Assembly (NCBI RefSeq): GCF_004348985.1
Contig: NZ_SMKW01000010.1
Coordinates: forward strand, 62,001 to 126,000
Direction: 5' to 3'
DNA length: 64,000 nucleotides
DNA from: Saccharopolyspora elongata
GTDB taxonomy: Bacteria > Actinomycetota > Actinomycetes > Mycobacteriales > Pseudonocardiaceae
The notes beneath the pieces were generated by a model, which worked only from the letters and a program-made list of their open reading frames with translations, had not been told where the DNA came from and searched no databases. This document shows positions 1 through 7,813 of the stretch, piece by piece. The first letter of the stretch is position 1. Each line of letters opens with the position of its first letter. A program made the position numbers and the translations under genes.

Positions 1-1363
1 GCAGCAGCGACCGGCGCAGCGAGGTTTCGAGCAGCGCGCCGAGCACGAAGGCCAGCACCAGCGGCCCGGGTTCGAAGCCGAACTTCTTCATCAGGTAGCC
101 GAGGACGCCGAAGGCGATCACCAGCCCGATGTCGAAGACGCTGTTGCGGACGGTGTACGCGCCCACCAGCGTGATCAGCACGGTGATCGGGGCGAGGACG
201 GTGGCGCGCACGCGGAGGATCTGCACGAACAGCTCGACCAGCGGGATGCTCATGACCAGCAGCAGGATGTTCCCGACGTACATCGAGTTCACCACGCCCC
301 AGAACAGTTCCGGCCGCTCGGCCACGAGCTGGGGCCCGGGGGTCACGCCCTGGATCAGCAGGGCGCCGAAGATCATCGCCATCGTCGCGTTCGCCGGGAT
401 GCCCAGCGTCAGCAGCGGGATGAACGACGACGTCGCGGCCGCGTTGTTCGCCGTCTCCGGCGCGGCCACGCCCTCGACCGCACCGTGGCCGAACCGCTCC
501 GGCGTCTTCGACCGGCGCTTCTCCAGCGCGTAAGCCGCGAGCGAGGAGAGGGTGGCGCCGCCGCCCGGGAGCACTCCCAGCACGAACCCGAGCACCGAGC
601 CGCGGCCGATCGCCCCCGTCGAGCACCGGAGATCCGCGCGGGACGGCCACGCGTTGGCGACCCGGGTGACCGCCGCCGCACCCTGTCGTCGTTCCTCCAG
701 GCCGTGGAGGATCTCGCCGAGCCCGAAGAGGCCCATCGCGATGGGGACGAAGTCGAGCCCGTCCGACAGCGGCAGCAGGCCGAAGGTGAACCGCTCGGCG
801 CCGGTGAACGCGTCCCGGCCGACCACCGCCAGCAGCAGCCCGATGCAGGCGGCCACGACCGCCTTCAGCCGGCCGCCTCTGCTCACGGTGGCGACCAGCA
901 GGATGCCGAGCAGGGCGAGGGCGGTGTACTCGGGCGGGCCGAAGTCGAGCGCGAACCCGGCGATCAGGGGCGCCAGCACCGAAAGCACGACGATAGAGGC
1001 GGTGCCGCCGACGAACGACCCGATCGCCGCGATCCCGAGCGCGGTGCCGGCCTTGCCCTGCCAGGCCAGGGCGTGGCCGTCGAAGACCGTGACCACGGAG
1101 GACGCCTCGCCGGGCAGCCGCAGCAGCACCGACGTGATGGTGCCGCCGTACTGGGCGCCGTAGAAGATGCCGGCCAGCATGATGATCGCCGTCACCGGTT
1201 CGACGTCGAAGGTCAGCGGCAGCAGGATCGCGATCGTCGCGGCCGGGCCGAGGCCGGGCAGCACCCCGACCAACATCCCGATCACGACGCTGATCAGGCA
1301 GTAGAGCAGGTTGGTAGGTTCGAGGACGACGCCGAACCCGTCGAGCACCGGAGTCAGATCCAT
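1..1363 (-). CDS. tctA: Tripartite tricarboxylate transporter large permease TctA (3' end outside window)
   Basis: Reading leftward from the ATG at 1363 gives a very hydrophobic protein of at least 454 residues that is still open at base 1. It shows the TctA hallmarks: an early GVLPGLGPAATIAILLP-type segment, a FYGAQYGGTITSVLLRLPGE loop, and a second-half LGFVLGVLPGGGATL repeat followed by LTLGIPANATMAM. TctA is the roughly 500-residue, about 12-helix permease that works with TctB and the lipoprotein TctC to import tricarboxylates or similar acids using an ion gradient. It lies 8 nt after the tctB stop, so the three genes form one operon in the order tctC-tctB-tctA. The C-terminus lies beyond the window. 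The substrate cannot be read from the permease; the adjacent dehydratase suggests aldarates. Confidence 0.93.
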   Translation of the reverse strand, partial: MDLTPVLDGFGVVLEPTNLLYCLISVVIGMLVGVLPGLGPAATIAILLPLTFDVEPVTAIIMLAGIFYGAQYGGTITSVLLRLPGEASSVVTVFDGHALAWQGKAGTALGIAAIGSFVGGTASIVVLSVLAPLIAGFALDFGPPEYTALALLGILLVATVSRGGRLKAVVAACIGLLLAVVGRDAFTGAERFTFGLLPLSDGLDFVPIAMGLFGLGEILHGLEERRQGAAAVTRVANAWPSRADLRCSTGAIGRGSVLGFVLGVLPGGGATLSSLAAYALEKRRSKTPERFGHGAVEGVAAPETANNAAATSSFIPLLTLGIPANATMAMIFGALLIQGVTPGPQLVAERPELFWGVVNSMYVGNILLLVMSIPLVELFVQILRVRATVLAPITVLITLVGAYTVRNSVFDIGLVIAFGVLGYLMKKFGFEPGPLVLAFVLGALLETSLRRSLL

Positions 1364-1371
1364 CGCCGCTC

Positions 1372-1836
1372 CTAGAACAGGTGGGGAATCGGCACGTTCA
1401 GGGCGCCGACGAAGATCAGGTAGAAGACCGCCACGATGCCGACGGCACCGAGGACGGACAGCCGCCACGACCCGCGGCCGAGGAAGCGCAGCCACGCGAA
1501 GACCAGCAGCGCGCCCGGGATCTCGAACCCGATCACGCCGACCAGGGCGGCGAACCCGGCCATGCCGGCCACCGCGCCGAGCACCGGCAGGCCGGACGAC
1601 GACAGCCCTTCGGCGTCGTTCGTGCGCCGCGCCAGCAGCGCGAGCACCATGCCGAGCACCGCGATCGCGGTGCTGACCAGGAACGGCCAGGTTCCGGCGG
1701 ACGGCGCGGCCGCACTGCCCAGACCCAGCGCCCACGAACCGGCCATCCCGCCGCCGCCGATGCCGGCGATCACCAGCGCCACCACCAGGTTCGCGGCCGC
1801 ACCGGCCGGTTGGCCGTCGCGGCGGGCATCGCTCAC
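1372..1836 (-). CDS. tctB: Tripartite tricarboxylate transporter small membrane subunit TctB
   Basis: A 154-residue protein with four predicted membrane helices, typical of the small TctB subunit: an N-terminal helix, a GTWPFLVSTAIAVLGMVLAL pair, then two helices near the C-terminus ending in NVPIPHLF. I start it at the GTG at 1836 because that GTGA overlaps the tctC stop, a usual coupling arrangement; a longer reading back to 1905 only adds charged, non-conserved residues. TctB accompanies TctA in the membrane and is always encoded beside it. Its sequence is poorly conserved in the family, so the call rests on size, topology and its place between tctC and tctA. Confidence 0.88.
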   Translation of the reverse strand: MSDARRDGQPAGAAANLVVALVIAGIGGGGMAGSWALGLGSAAAPSAGTWPFLVSTAIAVLGMVLALLARRTNDAEGLSSSGLPVLGAVAGMAGFAALVGVIGFEIPGALLVFAWLRFLGRGSWRLSVLGAVGIVAVFYLIFVGALNVPIPHLF

Positions 1837-2873
1837 TTCGGCCCGCCGAGGTCGATGCCGTACCGCTGGATCATGGTTCGGTAGCTCTCCAGCGAGCCGG
1901 TCCACTCCTGCGCGACCTGCGCGCCGTCGACCTCGTGCGGGGTGAGCAGGTTGTCCTCGTTGAACTTCCGGTACCGCTCGGTGGCGAACGTCGTCCGGAA
2001 CGCCTGGCGCAGCCGGTCCACGACCTCACGGGGCGTGCCCTTCGGGGCGACGACCGCGCGGAATTGCGAAACCCGTACGTCGTAACCCTCTTCCACGGCC
2101 GTCGGGGTGCCCGGGAGGTACCGGTTGCGCTGCGCGGCGAAGGTGACCAGCGGGACCAGCTCGCCCGCCCGGATCTGGCCGATCGCCTCGCCGAGCTGGA
2201 CGGAGGCGACGTCCACCTGGTCGCCGAGCACCGCGGTCATCGCGGGCGACCCGCCGTCGAACGGGACCGCGGTGCCGGCGATCCCGGCCTGCTTGAACAG
2301 CAGTTCCTGGGAGAGCTGGCTGCCGGTGCCGACGCCGGTGGTGCCGAACTTGAGGTTCCGGTGCGCGTCGACGAGGCTCCGCACCGAGTTCAGGCCGGAG
2401 GCGGCGTTGGCGACCAGCACGTAGTCGTCCTGCGAAATCCCGGTGACCACCTCGAAATCGTCGATCGCGACGGCTTCCTGCGACGCGGCCGCCAGCGGCG
2501 TGATCGCGGCCAGCGAGGCGTTGATGACCATGATGTGCTGACCGTCCGGCTGCCTCCCGGCGAGTTCCCCGGCGGCCAGGGCGCCGTTGGCGCCGGGCGT
2601 GTTGACCACGGGCATCGGGACGCCGAGGTCGTCGGCCGCGCCCTGGGCCAGCGCGCGGCCGATCAGGTCGGTGCTGCCGCCCGGGGCCTGGCCGATCGTC
2701 ATGGTGACCGGCCCGCTCGGGAACTTCCCGCCGCCACCGCCGGAGAGGTTCCCGCCGCACGCGGCGAGCGACAGGGAAAGAGCCGCGGCGAGCACGGACA
2801 GCGACGCGAAGGTGCTGACCGGGCGGCAGCGGCCGATGACCGAGGTGGCGATGCTGTTCGCCGAGATCACCAC
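1833..2873 (-). CDS. tctC: Tripartite tricarboxylate transporter solute-binding lipoprotein TctC (5' end altered)
   Basis: An extracytoplasmic solute receptor of the TctC/BugT family. A hydrophobic stretch ends in the lipobox SLAAC at about residues 34-38, followed by a Gly/Asn linker, the GQAPGGSTDLIGRAL ligand-loop region, PVVNTPGANGALA and, near the C-terminus, the VVAPKGTPREVVDRL signature. The body is full length. The start is a problem: the only upstream starts are GTG codons at 2873 and 2870, which add about 18 residues read from the antisense of the neighbouring dehydratase gene. A natural n-region before the hydrophobic core is missing, and the next GTG (2795) would leave no positive charges. 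The original 5' end was probably lost at the junction near 2799. Confidence 0.85.
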   Translation of the reverse strand: MVISANSIATSVIGRCRPVSTFASLSVLAAALSLSLAACGGNLSGGGGGKFPSGPVTMTIGQAPGGSTDLIGRALAQGAADDLGVPMPVVNTPGANGALAAGELAGRQPDGQHIMVINASLAAITPLAAASQEAVAIDDFEVVTGISQDDYVLVANAASGLNSVRSLVDAHRNLKFGTTGVGTGSQLSQELLFKQAGIAGTAVPFDGGSPAMTAVLGDQVDVASVQLGEAIGQIRAGELVPLVTFAAQRNRYLPGTPTAVEEGYDVRVSQFRAVVAPKGTPREVVDRLRQAFRTTFATERYRKFNEDNLLTPHEVDGAQVAQEWTGSLESYRTMIQRYGIDLGGPK

Positions 2874-3879
2874 CGCGGGCGGGCTGGAGGGCGTCGGTTT
2901 CAGCTACTCCAAGCGGGCCGGCGGTCCCGGCCAGTACGCGCACGCCCGCGAGATCGCCCCGGTGCTGCTCGGCGAAGACCCCAGCGACATCGCCAAGATC
3001 TGGGACAAGCTCGTCTGGGCGGGCGCCTCCGTCGGCCGCAGCGGCCTGTCGGTCCAGGCGATCGCCGCCTTCGACGTGGCGCTGTGGGACCTCAAGGCCA
3101 AGCGCGCGGGGCTGCCGCTGGCGAAACTCCTCGGCTCCCACCGGGATTCGGTGCGCTGCTACAACACCTCCGGCGGCTTCCTGCACGCGCCGATCGAGGA
3201 GGTCCAAGACCGCGCCGCGGAATCGGTGGCCAACGGCATCGGCGGCATCAAGATCAAGGTCGGGCATCCCGACAACGCCACCGACCTCGCCCGCGTATCC
3301 GCGGTGCGGGAGAAGATCGGCGCGGACGTCGCGCTGATGGTCGACGCCAACCAGCAGTGGGGCCGGCCCACCGCGCGCCGCATGTGCCGCGCCCTGGAGC
3401 CGCTGAACCTGGTGTGGATCGAAGAACCGCTGGACGCCTACGACTTCGAGGGGCACGCGGTGCTGGCCGCGAACTTCGACACCTCGATCGCCACCGGCGA
3501 GATGCTGACCAGCGCGGCCGAGCACCGCGAGCTCATCCGCGCCGGCGGCGCCGACATCGTGCAACCGGACGCCCCGCGCGTCGGCGGCATCACCCAGTTC
3601 CTCAAGGTGATGGCGCTGGCCGACGACCGGAACCTCCAGCTCGCGCCGCACTTCGCGATGGAGATCCACGTCCACCTCGCCGCGGCGTACGCCCGCGAGC
3701 CGTGGGTCGAGCACTTCGAGTGGCTGGACCCGCTGTTCGACGAGCACCTCGAGATCTCCGGCGGCCGGATGCACATCTCCAGCCGCCCCGGGCTCGGCGT
3801 GACGATCAGCGACCAGGCCCGCGCCTGGACGGTCGCGCACGAGGAATTCCGCGACCGGGGCCTGCTCCGAAAGTCGTAG
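2836..3879 (+). CDS. L-talarate/galactarate dehydratase-like enolase-superfamily enzyme, N-terminally truncated
   Basis: A mandelate racemase/muconate lactonizing enzyme family member. From the ATG at 2836 it is 347 residues with the full catalytic barrel: KIK acid-base lysines (139, 141), metal ligands in MVDAN (D170), IEEPL (E196) and ATGEM (E222), and the APHFAMEIH histidine (272). The family resemblance, recalled rather than searched, is closest to talarate/galactarate dehydratase, which removes water from hexarates to give keto-deoxy sugar acids. Homology continues upstream of the ATG only to SDAKVLTGRQRP, starting near 2800; the first 40 or so residues of the capping domain are absent. 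No good ribosome site precedes the ATG at 2836 or the GTG at 2812. Head to head with tctC, so transport and breakdown of the same acid is likely. Possibly inactive. Confidence 0.8.
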   Translation: MTEVAMLFAEITTAGGLEGVGFSYSKRAGGPGQYAHAREIAPVLLGEDPSDIAKIWDKLVWAGASVGRSGLSVQAIAAFDVALWDLKAKRAGLPLAKLLGSHRDSVRCYNTSGGFLHAPIEEVQDRAAESVANGIGGIKIKVGHPDNATDLARVSAVREKIGADVALMVDANQQWGRPTARRMCRALEPLNLVWIEEPLDAYDFEGHAVLAANFDTSIATGEMLTSAAEHRELIRAGGADIVQPDAPRVGGITQFLKVMALADDRNLQLAPHFAMEIHVHLAAAYAREPWVEHFEWLDPLFDEHLEISGGRMHISSRPGLGVTISDQARAWTVAHEEFRDRGLLRKS

Positions 3880-3882
3880 CGG

Positions 3883-4200
3883 TCACAAACCTTCGAACCG
3901 GATCACCGACAGCGCCGCCGCGGCCAGGTCGGTGACGTCGCCCCGATCAGCGGGTTCGAGTTCGGCGGTGACCCAGTATTCCAATGCGACCGTCAGGGCA
4001 CCGATCAGCGTGTGCGACAGCAACCTGGCTTCGAGGCCCTGCGGGTCGAGCCCGGCGCGTTCGCCGAGGACGGGACGCAACTCGTCGGTGAGCTCATGGG
4101 CCGCGACCATCCACCGCGCGCGAATCCCCGGCACCGAGGTCAGAACGACGAAGAGGTCCCTCGTGGGGACCACGTGAGCACTGGCGGGCAAGTTCACCAT
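3883..4200 (-). pseudogene. TetR-family regulator remnant (ligand-binding domain only)
   Basis: The 105-residue reading frame matches the C-terminal half of a TetR regulator: a segment like RDLFVVLTSVPGIRARWMVAAHELTDELRP, then helices ending in the EYWV and AAAALSVIRF patterns typical of the last two dimerisation helices. The N-terminal helix-turn-helix, normally 50-60 residues ahead of this, is missing, and the sequence immediately upstream is the end of the MFS gene. It therefore looks like the tail of a regulator whose DNA-binding part has been deleted. It could still be translated from the ATG at 4200, but there is no basis for DNA binding. Confidence 0.6.
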
Positions 4201-4208
4201 GCCACCGG

Positions 4209-5387
4209 TCAGCCCGCTCTAGGGCGCCGGCGCGGCAGGCGCGACGCCAGCAGCACGATCAGCACCCCCGCGAACGGGACGACCACCAGGCCGAGGCGCA
4301 GGCTGGTCGCGTCCGCGAGCAGCCCGACGACCGGCGGGCTGACCAGAATGCCCAGCCGGTAGACCCAGCCGACGACCGCGATCCCGGTTCCGCCCGGCAG
4401 TCCGGGGAGCTCGTCGGCCGCGTGGAACCCGGCCGGGATGATCGTGGCGACGCCCCAGCCGGCCAGCGCGAATCCGGCCAGCGTGCTCGGGACCGACGGC
4501 CACACGAGCGCCGAGCCGACGCCGACGAGCACCGCGATGCCGCCGATGCGCGCCACCGCCCGGTTGCCGAACCGGTCCACCAGGCGATCGCCGGAGAGCC
4601 GGCCGACCGTCTGCGCCGCTTGCAACCCGACGAACGCCATGCCCGCGAGAACCGGCGCGGCATCCAGCGAATCACGCAGGTACACCGCGCCCCAGGACGC
4701 CGCGGTGTCCTCGACCAACGCCGCCGCGGCGCACAGCGCGCCCAGCGCCAGCAACGCGAGCAGCAGCTTGAAGCGCGGTCTCCCCCGGTGTCCGCCCGTG
4801 CGCTCGGCGTCATCCCGGCCGGGCAGCAGGAACCGGGCGCAGACGACCGCAGCGGCGGCCAGGACGACGGCGGCCGCCGTCAGGTGCGCGGGCAGCGGCA
4901 GGGCCGCACCGGCGGCCAGCGAGCCCGCCGCGCCGCCGATGATCGCGCCGACGCTCCACATCCCGTGGAAGGAGTTGACGATCGACCGCCCGTAGCGGCG
5001 CTGCACCCGCAGCCCGTGCGCGTTCATCGCCACGTCCACGATCGCGTCCATCGCACCCGCGAGGAAGAACGCCGCCGCCAGCTGCCACCAGTGCCCCACG
5101 AACCCGATCAGCACGAGATCCGCCGCCAGCAGCACCGAGCAGCCGACCGCGACGACCGCCGACCGCCAGCGGGCCAGGACCGGCCCGGCCAGCAGGCCCG
5201 CGACCAGCGAGCCCAGTGGAAGTGCCGCGATCGCGGTGCCCAGCGCGGCGTTGGACAGGGCCAGGGCGTCCTTGAGCTCCGGGTAGCGGGGCACGACGCT
5301 GGCGAAGCTCGCCCCGTTGACAAGGAACAGCGTGGCCACCGCCAACCGCGCCGCCACCGGACGCCGATCCGTCGCGACCTCGGGCAT
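4209..5387 (-). CDS. MFS transporter
   Basis: A 392-residue protein with 12 predicted membrane helices and the usual MFS pattern, including GSLVAGLLAGPVLARW after the second helix (cytoplasmic loop 2-3), an FHGMWSVGAIIGGAAGSLAAG segment in helix 5, and a long central loop before RFKLLLALLALGAL. The FHGMWSVG signature is common in FucP/YbjJ-like MFS proteins that export or exchange small solutes. I start it at the ATG at 5387 (MPEVATDRRP), since the longer upstream frame overlaps the divergent acetyltransferase promoter. The truncated TetR gene directly downstream may once have been its regulator. Substrate unknown. Confidence 0.82.
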   Translation of the reverse strand: MPEVATDRRPVAARLAVATLFLVNGASFASVVPRYPELKDALALSNAALGTAIAALPLGSLVAGLLAGPVLARWRSAVVAVGCSVLLAADLVLIGFVGHWWQLAAAFFLAGAMDAIVDVAMNAHGLRVQRRYGRSIVNSFHGMWSVGAIIGGAAGSLAAGAALPLPAHLTAAAVVLAAAAVVCARFLLPGRDDAERTGGHRGRPRFKLLLALLALGALCAAAALVEDTAASWGAVYLRDSLDAAPVLAGMAFVGLQAAQTVGRLSGDRLVDRFGNRAVARIGGIAVLVGVGSALVWPSVPSTLAGFALAGWGVATIIPAGFHAADELPGLPGGTGIAVVGWVYRLGILVSPPVVGLLADATSLRLGLVVVPFAGVLIVLLASRLPRRRPRAG

Positions 5388-5488
5388 ACCCGTCCTTCCT
5401 CCGGCGTCCCCGACGATCATGCCAAGAGCCGCCGGCGCGCGCCGCCGGTTTTCGCGCTCCCCCCGGCGCCGCGTTAGGGTCCGGTGGC

Positions 5489-6010
5489 GTGAATCCCGAT
5501 GCCGAGTCCACAGTGGAGGATCAGTTGAGCGTGCCGGTCGAGCTGTCCACCGGGTCCGGGACGTACCTGCTGCGCCGGGCGACCGGCGACGATCTCGGGC
5601 CGATCGTCGGGTTGCTGGCCGCCGACCAGCTCGGCTCGACCCGGGAGACCGCCGCCGATCTGACCCCATACCAGCGGGCTTTCGAGGCGATCGAGGCCGA
5701 TCCCGCGCAGCTGCTGCTGGTGGCCGCGACGCCGGACGGCGAGGTCGTGGCGACCATGCAGCTGACGTTCATCCCCGGACTGGCCCGGCGGGGCGCGCTG
5801 CGCGCGCAGATCGAAGCGGTCCGCGTCCACGAGCGGCACCGCAGCCGCGGCCTCGGGCGCGTCATGTTCGACTGGGCCATCGCCGAGTCCCGCCGACGTG
5901 GCTGCGCCCTGGTCCAGCTGACCACGGACCGGCAGCGCTCCGACGCGCACCGCTTCTACGACCGGCTCGGGTTCGAGGCCTCGCACGTGGGCTACAAGCT
6001 CCGGCTGTGA
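5489..6010 (+). CDS. GNAT-family N-acetyltransferase
   Basis: A 173-residue single-domain acetyltransferase. The GNAT core is visible: beta strands with VVATMQLTFIPGL, the EAVRVHERHRSRGLGRVMFDWAIAES segment holding the acetyl-CoA pyrophosphate loop (R-x-x-G-L-G), and the final HRFYDRLGFEASHVGYKL strand typical of the family. The GTG at 5489 has no ribosome site but lies 8 nt after the hexamer TAGGGT (5475-5480), which fits a leaderless transcript. It transfers an acetyl group from acetyl-CoA to an amine, but the acceptor cannot be inferred. It is divergent from the MFS gene and 23 nt upstream of the pseudouridine synthase. Confidence 0.88.
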   Translation: MNPDAESTVEDQLSVPVELSTGSGTYLLRRATGDDLGPIVGLLAADQLGSTRETAADLTPYQRAFEAIEADPAQLLLVAATPDGEVVATMQLTFIPGLARRGALRAQIEAVRVHERHRSRGLGRVMFDWAIAESRRRGCALVQLTTDRQRSDAHRFYDRLGFEASHVGYKLRL

Positions 6011-6033
6011 CCGCCGGTTACGCTGGCGGGGCG

Positions 6034-6972
6034 ATGCGACGCAAGCTCAGATCGCCGCTGCCCCAGCGGCACGGCCTGGACCCCGTCCGGTTGCGACTGC
6101 CCGCCGACGGCTGCTGGGCCACCGTCCGGGACCACCTCGTCGACCGGATACCGAAGCTCGCCCCGGAACGCATCGACGCCATGCTCCGCGAGGGCCGGAT
6201 CGTCGGCGTCGACGGCCCGCTCGCGCCCGACGCGCCGTACGCGCCGGGTGGGTTCGTCTGGTTCCACCGCGACCTGCCCGACGAGACGCCGGTGCCGTTC
6301 GCCCTGGACGTCGTGCACCGCGACGACGGCCTGCTGGTCGTGGACAAGCCGCACTTCCTGGCCACCACGCCGCGCGGCGGGCACGTCGTGGAGACCGCGC
6401 TGGTGCGGCTGCGGCGCGACCTGGACCTGCCGCAGCTCAGCCCGGCGCACCGGCTGGACCGCCTGACCGCGGGGCTGGTCATGTTCGTGCTCAAGCCCGA
6501 GCTGCGCGGCGCTTACCAGACCCTGTTCCACGACCGCCTGGTGCACAAGGAGTACGAGGCGGTCGCCCGCTTCGACCCCGGGCTGGCGATGCCGCGCACG
6601 GTGCGCAGCCGGATCGTCAAGCACCGCGGCGTGCTCGCCGCCCAGGAAGAACCCGGCGAGCCGAACAGCGAAACGCGCATCGAGCTGATCGAGCACCGCG
6701 ACGGCCTCGGCCGGTACCGGCTGCTGCCGCGCACCGGCCGGACCCACCAGCTGCGGGTGCACCTCAACGGCCTCGGCATCCCGATCCTCGGCGACGACCT
6801 CTACCCCGTCGTCCGCGACCGCGCCGCCGACGACTTCACCGCGCCCCTCCAACTCCTCGCCCGGGCACTGGAGTTCACCGACCCGATCAGCGGCCGGCGG
6901 CGCCGCTTCGAGACCCGCCGGACCCTGGCGGGCTGGTCCGATGTGGACGGTCATTCGGCTCCGGCCGGATAG
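6034..6972 (+). CDS. RluA-family RNA pseudouridine synthase
   Basis: A 312-residue pseudouridine synthase. The catalytic motif HRLDRLTAG (about residues 143-151) carries the invariant aspartate, followed by the RTGRTHQLRVHL motif and a GDDLYP segment, all diagnostic of the RluA/RsuA superfamily. An S4-like N-terminal region (residues 20-70) precedes it. The enzyme converts uridine to pseudouridine in rRNA or tRNA in the cytoplasm. The actinobacterial group with an N-terminal 'LRSPLPQRHGLDPVRLRLP' segment is normally annotated only to family level, so the target nucleotide is not known. Start taken at the ATG at 6034, 23 nt after the acetyltransferase stop. Confidence 0.92.
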   Translation: MRRKLRSPLPQRHGLDPVRLRLPADGCWATVRDHLVDRIPKLAPERIDAMLREGRIVGVDGPLAPDAPYAPGGFVWFHRDLPDETPVPFALDVVHRDDGLLVVDKPHFLATTPRGGHVVETALVRLRRDLDLPQLSPAHRLDRLTAGLVMFVLKPELRGAYQTLFHDRLVHKEYEAVARFDPGLAMPRTVRSRIVKHRGVLAAQEEPGEPNSETRIELIEHRDGLGRYRLLPRTGRTHQLRVHLNGLGIPILGDDLYPVVRDRAADDFTAPLQLLARALEFTDPISGRRRRFETRRTLAGWSDVDGHSAPAG

Positions 6973-7051
6973 CCCTCGGCCGGCTTCCGGCGGACCGGAC
7001 CAGGCCGAGTGGGTGATCTCCGCCGCCGGCCGCGCTGCCAAGATCGGCGGA

Positions 7052-7755
7052 ATGAGCGAGAACGTGGGACGCGATCCGCAGTACGAGGTGTTCGCCGATG
7101 AATTCGCCGAGCATGCCGAGGACGGCTTCTACAACGCGCACTACGACCGGCCGGCCTGCCTGTCGCTGCTCGGCGAGGTGGCCGGGAGGCGCGTGCTCGA
7201 TGCCGCCTGCGGCCCGGGTTTGTACGCCGGGGAGCTGGCCGCCCGCGGCGCGCAGGTGGTCGGCTGCGACATCAGCGAGCGGATGGTCGGGCTCGCCGGC
7301 GCCCGGGTTCCGGCGGGCGAGTTCCGGGTGCACGACCTGGCCGAGCCGCTGGACTGGCTGCCGGACTCGTCGGTCGACCTGGTGCTCTTCGCGCTGGCCG
7401 TGGAATACTCGACGACCGGGTCGCCGCGCTGCGCGAGTTCCGCCGCGTGCTGCGGCCCGGCGGGGCGCTGGTGATGTCGCGCATGCACCCCACCGGCGAC
7501 TGGCTGCGCCACGGGGGCAACTACTTCGAGCCGCGCGTCGTCGAGGAGACTTGGAGCCGGGGCTGGCGGGTGCGGTTCTGGACGACTCCCCTGGAGATGA
7601 CCTGCGAGGAGCTGTTCCAGGCGGGGTTCGTCATCGAGCGCCTGCTCGAACCTCGCCCGTCCCCGGCAGGAGCCGCCATCAACGCCGCGGCGTACGACCG
7701 CCTGCACCGCGAGCCGAGCGGATTCCTCGCCATCCGCGCCCGGCCCGGCTCGTGA
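7052..7755 (+). pseudogene. SAM-dependent methyltransferase, frameshifted
   Basis: The first frame (from the ATG at 7052) has a class I methyltransferase core: VLDAACGPGLYAGEL (SAM-binding motif I, about residues 48-62), VVGCDISERMVG (motif II) and SVDLVLFALAVEY (motif IV). After the tyrosine codon ending at 7408 this frame turns to nonsense and stops. Restoring one base between 7408 and 7409 (tac-ctc-gac instead of tac-tcg-acg) continues cleanly into LDDRVAALREFRRVLRPGGALVMSRMHPT, and the second frame runs to 7755 with a normal C-terminal domain. This is a one-base deletion in a gene of about 235 codons. It is either a recent pseudogene or a sequencing error. Substrate unknown; the C-terminus resembles ubiquinone/menaquinone-type (Methyltransf_11) enzymes. 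Confidence 0.85.
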
Positions 7756-7768
7756 GGACTAGAGGTGC

Positions 7769-7797
7769 GCGGCTTCCCCGCCGGACGGGGAAGCCGC
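7769..7797. terminator. Bidirectional hairpin between convergent genes
   Basis: Perfect 12-bp inverted repeat (GCGGCTTCCCCG at 7769-7780, its complement at 7786-7797) with a 5-nt loop, between the methyltransferase stop (7755) and the stop of the minus-strand transporter (7814). GC-rich hairpins without a long U tract are the usual terminators in actinomycetes. Confidence 0.75.
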
Positions 7798-7813
7798 ACC
7801 CGGTCGTGCCCGG

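Noticed and set aside
485-1375. Long open frame on the plus strand over tctA
   Set aside because: Highly charged, Arg/Asp/Gly-rich product with no conserved motif, antisense to a clear permease. Such frames are normal in GC-rich DNA.
2026-3840. 604-codon minus-strand frame over tctC and the dehydratase gene
   Set aside because: It is the wrong frame for TctC and antisense to the dehydratase; the translated sequence has no family resemblance.
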